DNA of 64,000 nt from assembly GCF_005233875.1 (NCBI RefSeq), contig NZ_SZPZ01000003.1, forward strand, positions 62,001 to 126,000, written 5' to 3'. Positions 19,912-27,622 of this stretch are shown here, piece after piece. This DNA comes from Kribbella jiaozuonensis. Lineage in GTDB: Bacteria > Actinomycetota > Actinomycetes > Propionibacteriales > Kribbellaceae. The notes under the pieces were generated by a model. The model was given only the letters and a program-made list of their open reading frames with translations, ran no database searches and was not told the origin of the DNA. How positions within the stretch are numbered: position 1 is the first letter of the stretch; each line of letters starts with the position of its first letter. Both the position numbers and the translations under genes were made by a program.

Positions 19912-20143
19912 CGCGCCGTACCTGCAAGGTCACCTGGCTCGCGCCGCCCGCGAACGCCGCCTCGAGAACCTTCGGGAGCGCTGGCAGCAACAGATGCTGC
20001 TCACCACTCACCTGCGTACCGAGCGGCCCGAACTCGCAGTCGAGACCGGCCTCCTCGGCCGCCCGCAACGCCTCGGTCGCATGCGCGGGCGGCGAACCCT
20101 CGACATCGAAGGGCTCCGTGGTGAACTCCGCAACGAGTCTCAT
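19904..20143 (-). CDS. Thiamine-binding (YkoF/MTH1187-like) small protein
   Basis: 79 residues with the ferredoxin-like pattern of the MTH1187/YkoF family: RLVAEFTTEPFDVEG at the start, then AGLDCEFGPLGTQVSGE and ALPKVLEAAFAGGASQVTLQV. These proteins bind thiamine or its pyrimidine, and some are of unknown role. The gene lies 9 nt after the DUF6986 gene and overlaps the HTH gene, so the three are probably one transcript. A link to the TPP-dependent Gcl of this island is tempting but unproven. Confidence 0.7.
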   Translation of the reverse strand: MRLVAEFTTEPFDVEGSPPAHATEALRAAEEAGLDCEFGPLGTQVSGEQHLLLPALPKVLEAAFAGGASQVTLQVRRDA

Positions 20144-20152
20144 GTCGCGAGG

Positions 20153-21340
20153 CTAGCTCTCCGGCACCGCCCTGCGCGCCAGCTTCGCGAGACCAGTGGT
20201 GTCGAACTCCGTCTCGTCGATCGCGCCGCACTCGATGCCACGCAGTACGAAACCGGCGAGCGCGACCGCCGTGGCTGGCTCGTCGAGGTAGCCGGACTCG
20301 CCGTGGCCGAGGTACGCACGCAGCCGGCGAGCGGCCTGGTCGAAGCCCTCCCGGTAGGACAAGTACGTCGCCGCGAAACGGGTCGGGAGCTGGGCGGGAT
20401 GCATGTCCCAGCCCTGGTAGATGCCGCGGGCGAGCGAACGCCGTACCAGCCGGAAATGCAGCCGCCAGGCATCGTGCACGGCGTCGCCGACCGGGAGAAC
20501 GTTGGTCGATCCATCGGATACGAAGACGCCCGTGCCGGCCGCGGCCAGCTGCATCACGTCCTTGGCGTGGTCCGCGACCGGGTGCTCCATGCTCTGGTAC
20601 GCCGCCGCGATGCCGAGCGAGGCCGAGTAGTCGTACGTGCCGTAGTGCAGCCCGGTGACGCGATCGCCGCCGGCCTTGACCATCCGGGCGATCAGCGCGG
20701 TGCCGTCGGCGCCGAGGATCGCCTGCGGAGTCTCGACCTGGATCTCGAACTTCAGCCGCGGTACGCCGTACTGCTGCTCGAGCGTCTCGAGTACGAGCAC
20801 CATCGCCTCGACCTGCTCGACCGAGGTCACCTTCGGGAGCGTGATCACGAAGCCGTCGGCGATCGTGGCTTCTTTCAGGAACAGGTCGAGGGTGCGAACT
20901 GCGCGGCGGCGGGTCGGCGCCTCCAGCGACTTGATCCTCAGACCGTAGAAAGGGGTCCCGGGGTTGGCACGAGCGGCTGCGATCGCGGCGGCATCCTCTT
21001 CGTCGTCCGGGCGGTTGCCGTAGCCGTCCTCGAAGTCGATCCGCAGGTCCTCGATCGGTTCGCGCTCCAACTTCGCGCGGACCCGGTCGTAGACGTCGTC
21101 CGCGAACTCGGCCGGGAGGTCCAGCACCTTCGCGAGGTCCGCGGCCGATCCGCCGTACTCGTCGAGTGCCGCGCGCGCCTGCGCACCCCAGTCGCCGACG
21201 GTGCGTACGTCGTACCGATCGGCGGGCACGTACACGGTGTGGATCGGCTGGCGAACGCCGCGATCGCCTCGATAATCGGCAGCAAGCGCCGCGTCCGCGG
21301 CGGCAAGGCGCCGGTCGAGCTCAGCCAGCAGGTCGTCCAT
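20153..21340 (-). CDS. DUF6986 / HpcH-HpaI-like lyase of the ureide cluster
   Basis: 395-residue protein of the CitE/HpcH-HpaI aldolase-like superfamily. It shows the TIM-barrel acidic motifs expected for Mg-dependent C-C lyases or malate-synthase-like enzymes: EDLRIDFEDGYGNRPDDEE, then FVITLPKVTSVEQVEAMVLV and LKFEIQVETPQAILGADG, followed by LHYGTYDYSASLGIA. The reaction is not established; glyoxylate or pyruvate chemistry is a reasonable inference given the neighbours and the superfamily. The ATG is preceded by AGGAGG and by two regulator boxes. It diverges from the IclR gene. Confidence 0.8.
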   Translation of the reverse strand: MDDLLAELDRRLAAADAALAADYRGDRGVRQPIHTVYVPADRYDVRTVGDWGAQARAALDEYGGSAADLAKVLDLPAEFADDVYDRVRAKLEREPIEDLRIDFEDGYGNRPDDEEDAAAIAAARANPGTPFYGLRIKSLEAPTRRRAVRTLDLFLKEATIADGFVITLPKVTSVEQVEAMVLVLETLEQQYGVPRLKFEIQVETPQAILGADGTALIARMVKAGGDRVTGLHYGTYDYSASLGIAAAYQSMEHPVADHAKDVMQLAAAGTGVFVSDGSTNVLPVGDAVHDAWRLHFRLVRRSLARGIYQGWDMHPAQLPTRFAATYLSYREGFDQAARRLRAYLGHGESGYLDEPATAVALAGFVLRGIECGAIDETEFDTTGLAKLARRAVPES

Positions 21341-21351
21341 AGGGCCTCCTT

Positions 21352-21387
21352 TTCCGTATTGTGGAGGCTATTATCTACTGTGCGGAA
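21352..21387 (-). promoter_or_regulatory. Paired IclR-type operator boxes upstream of the DUF6986 gene
   Basis: Proximal TTCCGTATTGTGGAG (21352-21366) and distal ATCTACTGTGCGGAA (21373-21387) are 21 bp apart. Each keeps one perfect arm. The proximal edge is 11 nt from the start codon, overlapping the untranslated leader in the same way as at hyi. Confidence 0.7.
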
Positions 21388-21404
21388 GAGACAAGAGCTG
21401 GCGT

Positions 21405-21440
21405 TTCCGCGATCTGGCGCTAAACTTCCGTCATCCGGAA
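21405..21440 (+). promoter_or_regulatory. Paired IclR-type operator boxes upstream of iclR
   Basis: The proximal box TTCCGTCATCCGGAA (21426-21440) is a perfect TTCCG-N5-CGGAA palindrome, 11 nt from the iclR start codon. The distal box TTCCGCGATCTGGCG (21405-21419) is 21 bp upstream. Together with the pair serving the divergent gene, the 111-nt intergenic region holds four boxes, which supports autoregulation. Confidence 0.78.
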
Positions 21441-21451
21441 AGGCGGTCTTC

Positions 21452-22216
21452 ATGGCGGAGACGAACGGCAGCAAGGGCCGTACTGGCAGTGTGCAGTCCA
21501 TCGAGCGCGCCTTCGGGCTGCTCGAGACCATGGCCGACGCGGGCGGCATGATGGGCCTGTCCCAGCTGGCCACGGCCTCCGGCCTGCCGCTGCCGACCAT
21601 CCACCGACTGGTCCGAACCCTCGTGGACCTCGGCTACCTCCGTCAAGAGCCGTCCCGGCAGTACATCCTCGGCCCGAAGCTGATCCGCCTCGGCGAGAGC
21701 TCATCACACATGCTGAGCGTGTTCGCCCGCCCGCACCTCGCCCACCTCGTCGACGAACTCGGCGAATCCGCCAACATGGCAATGCTCGACGGCGACCAGA
21801 TCGTGTACCTCGCGCAGGTCCCGTCGCGACACTCGATGCGGATGTTCACCGAGGTGGGGCGGCGCGTCCTCCCGCACTGCACCGCCGTGGGGAAGGCGAT
21901 CCTGGCGCAGTTCCCGGAGTCGGAGGTGCGCGAGTTGCTGCACCGCACCGGCATGCCGAAACACACCGACAACACGATCACAACCGCCGACGCCTTCACC
22001 ACCCAACTCCACCAGGCCTCCGACCACGGCTACGCAATGGACGAAGGCGAACAGGAGGTCGGCGTCCGCTGCGTCGCGGTCGCAGTCCCCGACGCCCCAA
22101 GCCCGCTGGCCATCTCCATCTCCGGCCCCGCCGGCCGCATGACCGAAGACCTCGTCGAACGAGCCGTCCCCCTCCTGACCCAAGCCGCCAAGTCGTTGTC
22201 CGAAGACCTGCATTAG
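21452..22216 (+). CDS. IclR-family regulator, AllR-like
   Basis: 254 residues: N-terminal winged HTH (SVQSIERAFGLLETMADAGG, then LSQLATASGLPLPTIHRLVR) and a C-terminal IclR effector domain (SVFARPHLAHLVDELGESAN, then LPHCTAVGKAILAQFPESEV). AllR of E. coli and Streptomyces, in the same family, represses allantoin and glyoxylate genes and is released by glyoxylate or allantoin; the neighbourhood here is equivalent. ATG chosen because the perfect operator box and ribosome site GGAAAGG lie directly ahead; a much longer open frame upstream is antisense to the operon and not coding. Proposed controller of the paired boxes at four promoters. Confidence 0.88.
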   Translation: MAETNGSKGRTGSVQSIERAFGLLETMADAGGMMGLSQLATASGLPLPTIHRLVRTLVDLGYLRQEPSRQYILGPKLIRLGESSSHMLSVFARPHLAHLVDELGESANMAMLDGDQIVYLAQVPSRHSMRMFTEVGRRVLPHCTAVGKAILAQFPESEVRELLHRTGMPKHTDNTITTADAFTTQLHQASDHGYAMDEGEQEVGVRCVAVAVPDAPSPLAISISGPAGRMTEDLVERAVPLLTQAAKSLSEDLH

Positions 22217-22702
22217 GTACTGCGGTTTGCCCGCACGGATGTAGCCAGCCCTCGCGGTGCTACGCGCGACTCCTTCGTCGCCGTGCTACGCGCCGCCCCA
22301 CCCACCCCCGGGCTTATCGCCCGGAGCATCCCTTCCGGCTATCGCCGGACCTGCAGGCTATCGCCCGCACCCGTGCGCGCTGGCGCGCGAGTGACCGCCT
22401 GGTGGTGCGGCCGGTTCGTACCTGTCGAGGTGGCTGCGACGGGCCCCGCCGTGGTGTGGGTTCGTACGCGGCGAGGTAGCCGCGGCAGTCCGCAGGTCCG
22501 GCTGCCCGCATCCACCTCCGGGCTCATCGCCGGGACCTTCCGGGTGCCGCCGGACCTGCGGGCTACCGCCCGCACCCGCGCGCGCTGCCGCGCGTGCGAA
22601 CGCCTCGTGGTGGCGCGGGTTCGTACTTGTCGAGGTGGCTGCGGCTCGGCGCGCGTGGACTCTCTCGACTATGGGGGCCGCGGCCTACCCCCGCGCGAGG
22701 GA
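22217..22702. repeat. Non-coding GC-rich imperfect direct repeats (left flank of redox cassette)
   Basis: This stretch has no convincing gene. Two related units begin at about 22308 and 22518 (210 bp apart), each opening with a small hairpin of the type CCGGGC-TTATC-GCCCGG and ending with GTTCGTACYTGTCGAGGTGG; a third partial copy of the end motif is near 22455-22485. Positions 22297-22330 (34 nt) recur perfectly, in reverse orientation, at 25241-25274 on the other side of the three-gene cassette. The hairpin-bearing core resembles a REP-type dispersed element. Confidence 0.7.
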
Positions 22703-23326
22703 TCACCCGTTGAATTCGTTGACGCCGAGGGCGAAGTTCCAGTGGCCGATGCCGTTGCGGGCTAGGCCCATTGTGATCAGGCCCATTCCTTCGAGCCAGT
22801 GGGACATTTTGAGGGCGCCGACGTCCAGTGGGCGTAGTCCGAGGGTCTCGATGAATGCCCCTACCCGCGCCTTGGCGTCCGCGTCGTCGCCGGCGAGGAA
22901 GACGTTCGGGCGGCCGTCTTCCAGGACGTTGCGGAAGATGGTGTTGAAGGCCTTCACCACGCTGGCGCCGGCCGGGGCAACCTTGGCGGCTTCCTGCGCG
23001 ATCGAGGTCTCCTCGCCGTGCGCCAGTCCGTCGAACATCGCGTTGAACGGGTTGCTGATGTCGACGATGACCTTGCCCGCGAGCGCGTCGCCGTACTCGG
23101 CGACGACTGGCACGACACCGTCGTACAGCAGGGCCGTGATGACGATGTCCCCGGCCGGTACGGCGCCCCACCTGCCCGCTGTCGCGTCGCCGCCCAGAGC
23201 CTTCGCCAGGTCATCGGCCTTGGACTGGTTGCGTCCCATGACCTCGACGGTGTTGCCGCCCGCCAGCGCGAGCGTGCCGATGGTACGGGCCATGTTCCCC
23301 GTACCGATGAGCGTGATGCTGTTCAT
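22703..23326 (-). CDS. F420H2:NADP oxidoreductase-like protein
   Basis: 207-residue Rossmann protein of the NADPH-dependent F420 reductase family. It starts with the dinucleotide motif ITLIGTGNMARTIGTLALAG and the NADP-phosphate-binding region EVMGRNQSKA, and continues with GKVIVDISNPFNAMFDG and SVVKAFNTIFRNVLEDG. Members either move hydride between F420 and NADP or are oxidoreductases of unknown substrate. It lies 33 nt after the SDR gene, and both are probably driven by the promoter facing the divergent TetR gene. Confidence 0.8.
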   Translation of the reverse strand: MNSITLIGTGNMARTIGTLALAGGNTVEVMGRNQSKADDLAKALGGDATAGRWGAVPAGDIVITALLYDGVVPVVAEYGDALAGKVIVDISNPFNAMFDGLAHGEETSIAQEAAKVAPAGASVVKAFNTIFRNVLEDGRPNVFLAGDDADAKARVGAFIETLGLRPLDVGALKMSHWLEGMGLITMGLARNGIGHWNFALGVNEFNG

Positions 23327-23359
23327 GAGGTGTGCTCTCTTCCCGTTGTGGGTCGTGGC

Positions 23360-24100
23360 TCAGATAGCGGTGGTGCCGCCGTCGGCGACGAGTTCCAGGC
23401 CGTTGACGTAGCTGGAGTCGTCGGACGCGAGGAACAGCGCGACGCTGGCGATTTCTTCGGGGCGGCCCATCTGTCCGCGTGGGATGAGGGACTCGAATGC
23501 GGCTTTGGTTGCCTCGTCGAACAGTTCTTCCTGTTTGGCCGTCGCGACCTGGCCGGGGGTCAGGACGTTGACCCGGATGTTGCGGTCGCGCAGTTCGTTG
23601 AGCCAGACGCGGGCCCAGGCCTGCTGGACGGCTTTGCTTCCCGCATAGAGACTCCAGCCAGGGAAGGCGCCGAGGGAGGCGTTCGATCCGGTCATGAAGA
23701 TCGAGCCGTTGTCGTTCATCAGCGGCAGTGCCTTCTGCACCGTGAACAGGGTGCCGCGCGCGTTGAGCGAGAACGCGCGGTGGAACTGTTCCTCGGTGAT
23801 CTCGCCGAGGACGGCGGGTTCACCCATGCCGGCGCTGGCCCACAGCACGTCGATCGAGCCCTTCTCGCGCTTGACGGCGTCGTACAAGCGATCCAGGTCG
23901 TCGAGGTCGGCCGCGTCGCCCTGGACCGCGGTGACGTTGCGGCCGATCAGCTTGACGGCATCGTCCAGTGCTTCCTGCCGCCGGGCCTGGATGAAGACGT
24001 GCGCTCCTTCCTCGACGAACAGTTTGGCGCCGGCCAGAGCCATGCCGGTGGATCCGCCGGTGATCACCGCGACCTTGTCATCGAGCTTTCCCACGATCAC
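23360..24100 (-). CDS. Short-chain dehydrogenase/reductase
   Basis: 246-residue classical SDR. The cofactor motif reads VAVITGGSTGMALAG (the usual TGxxxGxG), then NVTAVQGDAADLDDLD, an NAG-equivalent LWASAGMG, serine-containing IFMTGSNASL, and the catalytic pair SLYAGSKAVQQAW (Tyr-x-x-x-Lys). The C-terminus YVNGLELVADGGTTAI is standard. The substrate is unknown. It diverges from the TetR gene across 113 nt that contain two operator-like repeats; with the F420-NADP reductase-like gene it forms a small redox operon. Confidence 0.88.
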   Translation of the reverse strand: MIVGKLDDKVAVITGGSTGMALAGAKLFVEEGAHVFIQARRQEALDDAVKLIGRNVTAVQGDAADLDDLDRLYDAVKREKGSIDVLWASAGMGEPAVLGEITEEQFHRAFSLNARGTLFTVQKALPLMNDNGSIFMTGSNASLGAFPGWSLYAGSKAVQQAWARVWLNELRDRNIRVNVLTPGQVATAKQEELFDEATKAAFESLIPRGQMGRPEEIASVALFLASDDSSYVNGLELVADGGTTAI

Positions 24101-24122
24101 TCCGTTGCCTTGATGTTCTTAT

Positions 24123-24190
24123 GTACACCAGATTGTGTACGTAACGTATCTGGCGGTTGATCGGAGCGCAAGCTAAGTACACCGATCGGT
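24123..24190. promoter_or_regulatory. Operator-like repeats between SDR and TetR genes
   Basis: GTACAC-CAGATT-GTGTAC (24123-24140) is a perfect 6-bp inverted repeat with a 6-nt spacer, next to the SDR start. The self-complementary ACCGATCGGT (24181-24190), preceded by GTAC, lies 24 nt before the TetR start. The two share GTACACC followed by a GAT core. Divergent TetR regulators usually bind such sites; binding here is inferred. Confidence 0.55.
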
Positions 24191-24213
24191 ACCGAACGAG
24201 CTATGCTGCAGGC

Positions 24214-24840
24214 ATGACGGAGTTGGAGAAGGGCCCCCAGGGCCGGCGCCGGGGCAGGGGCGCACGCGAGCGGATCCTCAGCGCGTCGCAGCAACTGTTC
24301 CGCGATCAGGGCATCAACCGCACCGGCATGGACCAGCTCTGCGCCGCGGCCCAGGTGTCCAAGCGCACGGCGTACCAGCACTTCACCAACAAGGACGAAC
24401 TCGTCGCCGAGTACCTGCGCCGGTTCGACCCCGATGTCATGCCCGGGGTGTTCGACCGCGATGACCTCACACCCCGCGAGCGACTCTTCGCCGCGTTCGA
24501 GATCCCCGAGTCCACGCCGCTGTGCCCGTACATCGCCGCGGCCGTCGAACTCCACGACCCCGAACACCCGGCATCCCAGTACGCCCGCGACTACAAGACC
24601 GCCATCGCCGCCCGCCTCACCGAAACCGCCCGCGAAGCCGGCGCCACCAACCCCGAACAACTCGGCGAACAACTGGCCCTACTCATCGACGGCGCCTCAG
24701 CCCGCACCCGAGTCCTCAACACCAACACCTTCCCCACCGCCGCCACCATCGCGAAGGTCCTGATCGACAACGCGATCCCACAGCCCAGCGCTGACCGGGG
24801 AACTATCGAGTCTGCTCCCGTCCCGGTAGGAGGCGAATGA
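24214..24840 (+). CDS. TetR-family repressor
   Basis: 208 residues. The N-terminal TetR HTH is clear: ARERILSASQQLFRDQGINR, then MDQLCAAAQVSKRTAYQHFT and NKDELVAEYLRRF. The C-terminal ligand domain is variable (DDLTPRERLFAAFEIPEST). The ATG at 24214 was chosen over an upstream GTG, which would start inside the operator. It is divergent from the SDR-F420/NADP reductase pair and presumably represses it and itself. The ligand is unknown. Confidence 0.88.
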   Translation: MTELEKGPQGRRRGRGARERILSASQQLFRDQGINRTGMDQLCAAAQVSKRTAYQHFTNKDELVAEYLRRFDPDVMPGVFDRDDLTPRERLFAAFEIPESTPLCPYIAAAVELHDPEHPASQYARDYKTAIAARLTETAREAGATNPEQLGEQLALLIDGASARTRVLNTNTFPTAATIAKVLIDNAIPQPSADRGTIESAPVPVGGE

Positions 24841-25378
24841 CCGCCCGATCAGCCCTCGCCAGCCGGAAGACGAAGTCGTAGCGCGCGGGGAGTCGCCACA
24901 CTCCCGCACAACGCCGTCTCGCCCCGGCCAACCCGTCGCACAAGCAGAACGCGGCAGACAGCCGGAAGAAGCGGCGGCAGGAGCCACGCGGGGGCTCACC
25001 TGTCCCCGCCACCCACAGCCGCCTGAAGGCAGGCGACCCGTTGGCAGTCACTCGACCGCGAGCGAGCAACCGCGGGTGGCGGCCCGCAACACCCCCCGAT
25101 GAGCCGGGGGCGGGCGGGGGACGGACCAGCTTCCCCGCGCAACAGCCGCACGACGAGCAGACGCCGGCCAAACGCAGTCACACGCGAGCGACAGCGAGCA
25201 AACAGCGGCGGCAGCCGCAGACACCGGCGACAGCCGGAAGGATGCTCCGGGCGATAAGCCCGGGGGTGGGTGGGCAGCGTGCGTAGTGGTCGCGCCGAGG
25301 CGCGTAGCGACGAGAGGCGGCTGCGAAGCACGCGGGGGCGGACCGCAGTACGCCGGGGGCTCACCGCAGTACGTGCTC
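24841..25378. repeat. Non-coding GC-rich region with REP-like elements (right flank of redox cassette)
   Basis: There is no convincing gene in these 538 nt. Positions 25241-25274 are a perfect reverse copy of 22297-22330, including the CCGGGC-stem hairpin, and similarity continues a few bases on both sides (ACAGCCGGAAG). A second, weaker hairpin of the same style is near 25087-25103 (CCCGATGAGCCGGGGG). The element family therefore brackets the F420/SDR/TetR genes in opposite orientation. Confidence 0.65.
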
Positions 25379-25957
25379 CTACTCAGGTGCGTACGTTCGC
25401 CACTGCTCCGTCAGCTGATACCCCAGCGACTGGTTCGCCTGCAGGCTCGCCTGGTTGGCGGCGGCACCGCCGGTGGAGAAGCGGCTGATGCCGATGTCGA
25501 GGAACGCGAGGATCGACGCGGCCTTGACGGCCTGGGCGACCCCTCGCCGCCGGTGGGTGCCCAGCACCGAGGTGAACGCGGTGTCGCCGTACCCGTCCTT
25601 CTGGCGGATCACCGTCGCGCCGACAAGCCGATTGCCGTCGAAGGCACCGAAGACGCGATAGGCCGGCCACAGCGCGCGGGTATCGCCGAGCTCGCCCACC
25701 ACCCGATGGGTCGCCGGCGTGTACGGGTAGTCCGGCTCGTTCGCCTTCTCGAGGTTGTGCAGGACCTCGGCCGACTCGGGGCCGAGTTCGCGGATCGTCA
25801 GCCCGCCGGCGGTTGCCCGGCGTACGGCGGACTCCAGCAACTCACGGTCCGGATCGAACAACCGCACCGCCCACGACTCGGCGACCACGCGGTAGCCGGC
25901 TGCTTCCAGCTCGGCGCACCGCGGGTCGTCGTCGCGAACGATTTGATAGTCGGGCAC
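25379..25957 (-). CDS. GNAT-family N-acetyltransferase
   Basis: 192 residues. The acetyl-CoA-binding core is seen as TSVLGTHRRRGVAQAVKAAS, with the following helix and ANQASLQANQSLGYQLTEQW typical of motif B and the GNAT C-terminus. The N-terminal ~60 residues (MPDYQIVRDDDPRCAELEAA and AVRLFDPDRELLESAV) look like a second, degenerate GNAT-type half. GTG start. It stands alone at the edge of the repeat region, 31 nt from the fgd stop, and could be co-transcribed after fgd. The substrate is unknown. Confidence 0.8.
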   Translation of the reverse strand: MPDYQIVRDDDPRCAELEAAGYRVVAESWAVRLFDPDRELLESAVRRATAGGLTIRELGPESAEVLHNLEKANEPDYPYTPATHRVVGELGDTRALWPAYRVFGAFDGNRLVGATVIRQKDGYGDTAFTSVLGTHRRRGVAQAVKAASILAFLDIGISRFSTGGAAANQASLQANQSLGYQLTEQWRTYAPE

Positions 25958-25988
25958 TCGCTGATTGTGAGCTGCCTGACTCCTCAGC

Positions 25989-26993
25989 TCAAGACAGTTT
26001 GCGCAGCAACGGCAGAACGTCTTCGGTGAACTGGGTCAGGAACCGCTCCTGGTCGTTCCCCGGACCGTGTACGACGAAGTGGTTGAAGCCGGCATCGAGG
26101 TACGGCTGGAACTGCTTCACGACCTCCTCGGGGTCGGACGCCACGATCCACCGCTTCGCGACCTGCTCGATCGGCAGCTCGTCGGCGAGCCGCTCCATCT
26201 CGGTCGCGCTGGTGACGCTGTGCTTCTGCTCCGGCGTCAGCGACAGCGGCGCCCAGAACCGCGTGTTCTCCAGCGCCTGCTCGGGATCCCGGTCGTACGA
26301 GATCTTGACCTCGAGCATCCGGTCGATGTCCTCGAACGTCTTCCCGGCCTTCTCCGCACCTTCCTTAACGGCAGGGATCAGCTTGTCCGTGTACAGCTCC
26401 ATCCCCTTGCCCGACGTCGCGATGAACCCGTCCCCCGCGCGCCCGGCGTACTTCGCAACCAGCGGCCCGCCGGCGGCGACGTACACCTTGATCGGCGTCT
26501 CGGGACGGTCGTAGATGAACGCGTCGACGGTCTTGTAGTACGGCCCCTCGGAGCTGACGCCGTCCTTCGTCCACAGGTCGCGGATCAGCTGCACCGACTC
26601 ACGCAGCCGCGCGAACCGCTCCTTGAACTCGGGCCACTCCATGCCGGACACGGCGATCTCGTTCAGCGCCTCGCCGCTGCCGACGCCGAGCATGACACGC
26701 CCGGGGTACAGCACGCCGAGGGTCGCGAACGCCTGCGCGATCACGGCCGGGTTGTACCGGAACGTCGGCGTGAGCACCGACGTACCGAGCAGCACCCGCT
26801 CGGTCCGCTCACCGACGGCCGCCATCCAGGCGAGCGCGAACGGCGCATGGCCGCCCTCGTGCCGCCACGGCAGGAAATGGTCCGAAACGGTCACACTGTC
26901 GAGCCCGAGCTCCTCGGCCCGGACGGAGTACTCCACCAGCTCCCGCGGACCGAACTGCTCCGCCGAAGCCTTGTACCCGACTCGAATGCTCAC
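25989..26993 (-). CDS. fgd: F420-dependent glucose-6-phosphate dehydrogenase
   Basis: 334-residue luciferase-like (LLM) enzyme that oxidises glucose 6-phosphate and reduces coenzyme F420. It follows mycobacterial Fgd1 closely in blocks: LGYKASAEQF-type start (RVGYKASAEQFGPRELVEYS), SVTVSDHFLPWRHEGGHAPF, TSVLTPTFRYNPAVIAQAFA, GSGEALNEIA, EFKERFARLRES, and FIATSGKGMELYTDKLIPAV. The GTG at 26993 was chosen because it aligns with family starts and follows GGGAG; upstream codons are acidic and unrelated. It supplies F420H2, which fits the F420-type reductase nearby and the LLM protein at 52482. Confidence 0.93.
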   Translation of the reverse strand: MSIRVGYKASAEQFGPRELVEYSVRAEELGLDSVTVSDHFLPWRHEGGHAPFALAWMAAVGERTERVLLGTSVLTPTFRYNPAVIAQAFATLGVLYPGRVMLGVGSGEALNEIAVSGMEWPEFKERFARLRESVQLIRDLWTKDGVSSEGPYYKTVDAFIYDRPETPIKVYVAAGGPLVAKYAGRAGDGFIATSGKGMELYTDKLIPAVKEGAEKAGKTFEDIDRMLEVKISYDRDPEQALENTRFWAPLSLTPEQKHSVTSATEMERLADELPIEQVAKRWIVASDPEEVVKQFQPYLDAGFNHFVVHGPGNDQERFLTQFTEDVLPLLRKLS

Positions 26994-27064
26994 CCTCTGC
27001 TCCCAACCATCGTCACCATCGTCTTGGTCGTACTCCGAGGACAACCGCGTCCAGGTCCGACTTT

Positions 27065-27412
27065 ATGCCGCCCCAGGTCGCTACCATCCATGGCGTGTAC
27101 ACGGACGACGCGCGAGTGCTGGGTCTGATCGGTACGACGTTCCGGACCGCCGCGCTCCCGCGGATCCGGGTGGTCGTGCCGCGGGCGCTCGCCGAACATG
27201 CGGTGGTGGCGTGGCAGCGCGAGGACGGCGGCGAGCTGCCGCGACCCGAGAACCCGGCCGATCGAAAGCGACGACAGCGGGCCGGCGCACTGGCGCTGAT
27301 CGGTTTCGCCATCAGTGAGCATGGCCAGGTGGACGTCGACGGGAACACGATCGTCGAGCTGAGCCCGGAGCTGGTCGGCGTCGCCATGGACGCCGCCGAC
27401 GACTTCGCCTGA
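27065..27412 (+). CDS. Hypothetical protein
   Basis: 115 residues, divergent from fgd. There is no recognisable domain. The first half is predicted beta-rich (IRVVVPRALAEHAVVAWQRE), a basic linker contains PADRKRRQRAGALALIGFAI, and the end is acidic (ELVGVAMDAADDFA). A GTG ten codons later (27095) could be the true start, since the ATG lacks a clear ribosome site. Regular codon usage and the divergent arrangement support a real gene. Confidence 0.55.
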   Translation: MPPQVATIHGVYTDDARVLGLIGTTFRTAALPRIRVVVPRALAEHAVVAWQREDGGELPRPENPADRKRRQRAGALALIGFAISEHGQVDVDGNTIVELSPELVGVAMDAADDFA

Positions 27413-27622
27413 CCTTGGTCGACTGCCGCGTGTTCGGTTGACGCTGGTCGCGGCGCTCGGCGAGGATGTGGGTCCGGCGCGGCCCGCGCCTCACCTTCGT
27501 CGACCGGCCCCAGCGCGGTCACAGTGAGAAGGCAAAGGGACTTCCTGTCTCGGGCCGCTCGTCCTGGTCAGCCGCCTCGACGGGATCGCTGGGGGATCGC
27601 GTGCGAGTGCGTGGAAGGCCAG

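Noticed and set aside
22217..25378. CRISPR array or transposon ends in the repeat flanks
   Set aside because: Repeats are few, imperfect and unevenly spaced, with no cas, transposase or target-site duplication.
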